From Bacteroidia bacterium (lineage in GTDB: Bacteria; Bacteroidota; Bacteroidia; Flavobacteriales_E; Vicingaceae): DNA of 35,788 nucleotides. A program made the position numbers and the translations under genes. The notes below the pieces were generated by a model. That model worked only from the letters and a program-made list of their open reading frames with translations, was not told the DNA's origin and ran no database searches. The stretch is taken from positions 1 to 35,788 of the forward strand of contig JAUIGQ010000012.1 in assembly GCA_030429925.1 (NCBI GenBank). Direction: 5' to 3'. Positions 33,149 to 35,788 of this stretch are shown in pieces (the first letter of the stretch is position 1; every line of letters starts with the position of its first letter).

Positions 33149-33529
33149 ATGAATAAGTTCAAAGAAACGGATGATGCTCCTTCAAAGGAGAAAAGAGCAG
33201 GAGTAAAAAGCTTGCTCACCGGTAGTTTCTTGTCGAAAGATAAGGTGGTAGAAAGTCTGCCCTTTATATTCTTTCTAAGCTTTCTTGCAATTGTCTATAT
33301 CGCGAATGGCTACCAAGCGGAAAAACTGATCAGGAAGATCTACAAGACAAACAATGAGTTGAAGGAGATGCGCTCTGAATACATTACTACCAAGTCTGAC
33401 CTGATGTACATTTCCAAGCAGTCGCAACTGGCTAGGTCTACCTATGAGTTAGGAATAAAAGAGCTGACCTCTCCTCCTAAAAAAATTGTACTCACCGAAG
33501 AAGAAATGGAGGCCTACCGAGATGAATGA
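33149..33529 (+). CDS. ftsL: FtsL-like division protein
   Basis: This 126-residue bitopic protein has a cytoplasmic basic N-terminus, one membrane helix (about 37-53: LPFIFFLSFLAIVYIAN) and a periplasmic heptad-rich stretch (about 55-100) that can form a coiled coil, the layout of FtsL, which links FtsQ/B and the septal synthase. Sequence identity to distant FtsL is low, so the assignment rests on topology and position between rsmH and ftsI, as in other Bacteroidota. The start follows the rsmH stop with no gap, and its end overlaps ftsI by 8 bases. Confidence 0.85.
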   Translation: MNKFKETDDAPSKEKRAGVKSLLTGSFLSKDKVVESLPFIFFLSFLAIVYIANGYQAEKLIRKIYKTNNELKEMRSEYITTKSDLMYISKQSQLARSTYELGIKELTSPPKKIVLTEEEMEAYRDE

Positions 33530-35645
33530 TCTGAAGAAGGACATAGCATGGAGGGTTTATCTGACTTACTTCTTAGTCTGCCTTTTCGCCTTGGCCATCT
33601 TTGTAAAAGCCGCCAGCATCCAACTCTTGGAGGGAGAAGAGCTCAAGAAGAAGGTGCAGAATCTAACTCTTCGTGAGATGAATATTGAGGCTGTTCGGGG
33701 GAATATCTACGCCACAGATGGCAGTTTACTAGCTACATCAGTGCCCATCTACGAAGTTCGCTTCGACCCGAATGCAGATGCGATCACTGAGGAGTTGTTC
33801 TATGAACATATCGATTCACTTGCCTGGCATTTGAGTAACCTATTTCAAGACAAGTCACTTTCCGCATATCGACAAATGCTGGTGAACGCCAGAAAGGAAG
33901 GGCAACGCTATAAGTTGATCCGAAGAAATGTGAAATATACTGAGCTGAAAGAGTTGAAGAATTTCCCAATATTCAGAAGAGGTAGGTACAAAGGTGGATT
34001 GATCTATATACAGCAAAACAAGAGACAGCGGCCATTTCAAGTCCTCGCAGCCAGAACCATTGGTTATGAAAGAGAGGGCGTTAGCCCGGTCGGACTGGAA
34101 GGTGCCTATAGTGAAGTTCTTAGCGGAGTAGATGGGAAAAGAATGATGCAGAAGATCTCAGGGGGCGTATGGATGCCTGTTGGAGATGAGAACGAGATCG
34201 AACCGGAAGATGGAAGAGATATCTATACATCCATTGATGTGAACTTACAGGATGTTGCAGAATCAGCTCTTTTAAAACAACTACAAAAGCACAAAGCAGA
34301 TCATGGATGTGTGGTGCTGATGGAAGTGAAAAGTGGTGCCATAAAAGCCATCGCCAATCTGAAAAGGACAAAGGAAGGTAGTTATTACGAAGGCTATAAT
34401 TATGCTATCGGAGAAAGTACTGAGCCAGGTTCAACCTTCAAGCTTCCTGCTTTGATCACTGCATTGGAAGATGGCTACATAGATATGGAAGATATCATTG
34501 ATTGTGGCGATGGGAGCAAACAGTACTACGATCGAACCATGTTCGACTCCAACCATGATGATGGAGGTTGGGGCAAGATCACAGTTAAAAGGGTTTTTGA
34601 AGTATCATCCAATATTGGAATGGCTGAGATCATTAGTAGGGCCTATGCTCAAACTCCTCAAAAGTTCATTGATGGCCTAGATAAAATGGGATTGAGAAAG
34701 CCGCTGGGTATCGAGATCGCCGGGGAAGGGAAGCCATTTATAAAGAATACCGATCACGAAACCTGGTCAGGAATCTCATTGGCGTGGATGGCTCACGGAT
34801 ATGAGGTTCAACAAACTCCTCTTCAGATCCTCACCTATTACAATGCAGTTGCCAATGATGGTAAAATGGTCAAGCCGAAATTCGTTGAGAAGATCACTCA
34901 GGGAAGAAAAGTCGTAGAGGAAATTCCTACTACCGTTCTTAATGAGAAGGTGTGTTCCCAAGAAACCATTGATAAGGTAAAGATGGCTCTTGAGGGCGTG
35001 GTTGAAAATGGAACTGCATCCAACCTTCGAAATGCCGATTATAAGATTGCCGGAAAAACAGGAACAGCCCAGATCGCCAATAAGAACTATGGGTATAGTT
35101 ATCAGTCAAGAGTGAGTCACCAGGCCTCATTTGTTGGCTACTTTCCAGCTGATAATCCACAGTATTCCTGCATTGTGGTGGTGAATGCTCCAAGTCAGAA
35201 TGTGTACTACGGAAACCTGGTTGCCGGACCAATATTTAAAGAAGTGGCCGATAAGGTCTACGCCAACAGTCTTGAAATGCACGACCCACTAAAGAAGGCA
35301 AAGTCATATCTGGCAGCTTCTCCTATTCCCTATTCCAAGCATGGCAAGAAGAGCGATATCGAAAAGATATTCAGCGACCTCAATATACCAATGAGCTCCA
35401 AGGCAAAAGATGCTGATTGGATCGTAACTCAAACCGGTGATTCATCGGTGACCATTGCTCCTAGAGTAGTGCATGAAAGGTTAGTTCCAAATGTGGTAGG
35501 TATGGGACTTAGAGATGCCATTTTCCTCTTGGAGAATCATGGTTTGCAGGTAAAGGTTGAAGGTAGAGGAATGGTAAAAGAACAATCGATACTTCCGGGA
35601 AGAACGGTGAAGGAAGGGATGCAAATAAAGATACAACTGTCCTGA
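33522..35645 (+). CDS. ftsI: Division transpeptidase (class B PBP, FtsI type) with a PASTA domain
   Basis: The ATG at 33522, overlapping the ftsL stop by 8 bases, is preferred over the frame opening at 33486; it gives 707 residues with a membrane anchor near 10-32. After the pedestal domain the transpeptidase has Ser304 in STFK (304-307), the SSN motif (362-364) and KTGT (512-515). A single PASTA repeat lies at the C-terminus (about 650-707: RLVPNVVGMGLRDAIFLLEN). FtsI cross-links septal peptidoglycan with FtsW. PASTA tails are typical of FtsI in Bacteroidota and of Gram-positive PBPs. murE follows with a one-base overlap. Confidence 0.96.
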   Translation: MNDLKKDIAWRVYLTYFLVCLFALAIFVKAASIQLLEGEELKKKVQNLTLREMNIEAVRGNIYATDGSLLATSVPIYEVRFDPNADAITEELFYEHIDSLAWHLSNLFQDKSLSAYRQMLVNARKEGQRYKLIRRNVKYTELKELKNFPIFRRGRYKGGLIYIQQNKRQRPFQVLAARTIGYEREGVSPVGLEGAYSEVLSGVDGKRMMQKISGGVWMPVGDENEIEPEDGRDIYTSIDVNLQDVAESALLKQLQKHKADHGCVVLMEVKSGAIKAIANLKRTKEGSYYEGYNYAIGESTEPGSTFKLPALITALEDGYIDMEDIIDCGDGSKQYYDRTMFDSNHDDGGWGKITVKRVFEVSSNIGMAEIISRAYAQTPQKFIDGLDKMGLRKPLGIEIAGEGKPFIKNTDHETWSGISLAWMAHGYEVQQTPLQILTYYNAVANDGKMVKPKFVEKITQGRKVVEEIPTTVLNEKVCSQETIDKVKMALEGVVENGTASNLRNADYKIAGKTGTAQIANKNYGYSYQSRVSHQASFVGYFPADNPQYSCIVVVNAPSQNVYYGNLVAGPIFKEVADKVYANSLEMHDPLKKAKSYLAASPIPYSKHGKKSDIEKIFSDLNIPMSSKAKDADWIVTQTGDSSVTIAPRVVHERLVPNVVGMGLRDAIFLLENHGLQVKVEGRGMVKEQSILPGRTVKEGMQIKIQLS

Positions 35646-35788
35646 TGAGAATATTGCAAAACATACTTTATGGTATTGCACTGCTTGATGTGAAAGGAGT
35701 GACAGATAGACCGGTGCGAGAGATCCAGTTTGACTCTAGAAAAGTTGAGTATGGCGATTGCTATATCGCTCAGAGGGGTACTCAGGTT
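35645..35788 (+). CDS. murE: UDP-MurNAc-tripeptide synthetase MurE, start only
   Basis: The frame begins at an ATG sharing its A with the ftsI TGA stop (TGATG) and runs to the window end for 48 codons. The N-terminal IQFDSRKVEYGDCYIAQRGT matches the first Mur-ligase domain of MurE (DSRxVxxGxxFxAxxG), and the position after ftsI is the usual one. The enzyme adds the third amino acid, meso-diaminopimelate in most Gram-negatives, to the stem peptide. The catalytic centre lies beyond the window. Confidence 0.88.
   Translation, partial: MRILQNILYGIALLDVKGVTDRPVREIQFDSRKVEYGDCYIAQRGTQV

Overview
The window is a chromosomal stretch from a member of the Bacteroidota, most likely a Flavobacteriales-type marine bacterium. 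The phylum call rests on four things: promoter-like TTTG / TAnnTTTG pairs instead of sigma70 -35/-10 boxes, almost no Shine-Dalgarno sequences before starts, phylum-typical genes (bacterial GH3 protein, patatin-BamA hybrid, FtsL-like protein, CNT transporter with an N-terminal signal peptide), and several families of short AT-rich intergenic repeats. The genus cannot be fixed from the sequence. No tRNA, rRNA, IS element, prophage or CRISPR was seen.

Layout. 1-1876 (minus): a cut-off lipoprotein, then folA and thyA, separated by a hairpin-rich repeat element. 1967-6220 (plus): a patatin-BamA outer-membrane protein, a putative outer-membrane protein and an S41-type lipoprotein protease. 6357-11016 (minus): etfB, etfA, a bifunctional-nuclease-family protein, a CNT nucleoside transporter and a CPBP membrane protease. 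11224-15008 (plus): pyruvate dehydrogenase E1 beta and a membrane pyrophosphatase carrying a C-terminal YceI domain. 15056-19973 (minus): deoxynucleoside kinase, a secreted protein of unknown role, a GH3 protein and sppA. 20097-22855 (plus): folK, a large TPR lipoprotein and a small secreted protein. 22856-23476 is gene-free and repeat-rich. 23477-26035 (minus) is leuS. 26208-29740 (plus) has two unrecognised proteins and a histidine kinase/response regulator pair. 29741-30112 is gene-free and appears to encode two related small RNAs, each with its own terminator. 30113-31450 (minus): engB/ysxC and an alpha/beta hydrolase. 31718-35788 (plus): the start of the division and cell-wall cluster, mraZ-rsmH-ftsL-ftsI-murE, behind three MraZ boxes.

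Functional themes. folA, thyA, folK, the deoxynucleoside kinase and the CNT transporter all bear on folate and nucleotide supply. ETF, pyruvate dehydrogenase and the ion-pumping pyrophosphatase bear on energy conservation. sppA, the CPBP and S41 proteases and the patatin-BamA protein concern the envelope.

Most worth following up: (1) the tandem paralogous RNA candidates at about 29816-30112, which share an ordered set of motifs including the 12-mer AGCTTGTCATCT; (2) the pyrophosphatase-YceI fusion, whose pump half carries the gate glutamate at the Flavobacterium-type position; (3) a family of hairpin repeats, one copy of which supplies the C-terminus of an otherwise unrecognised ORF.
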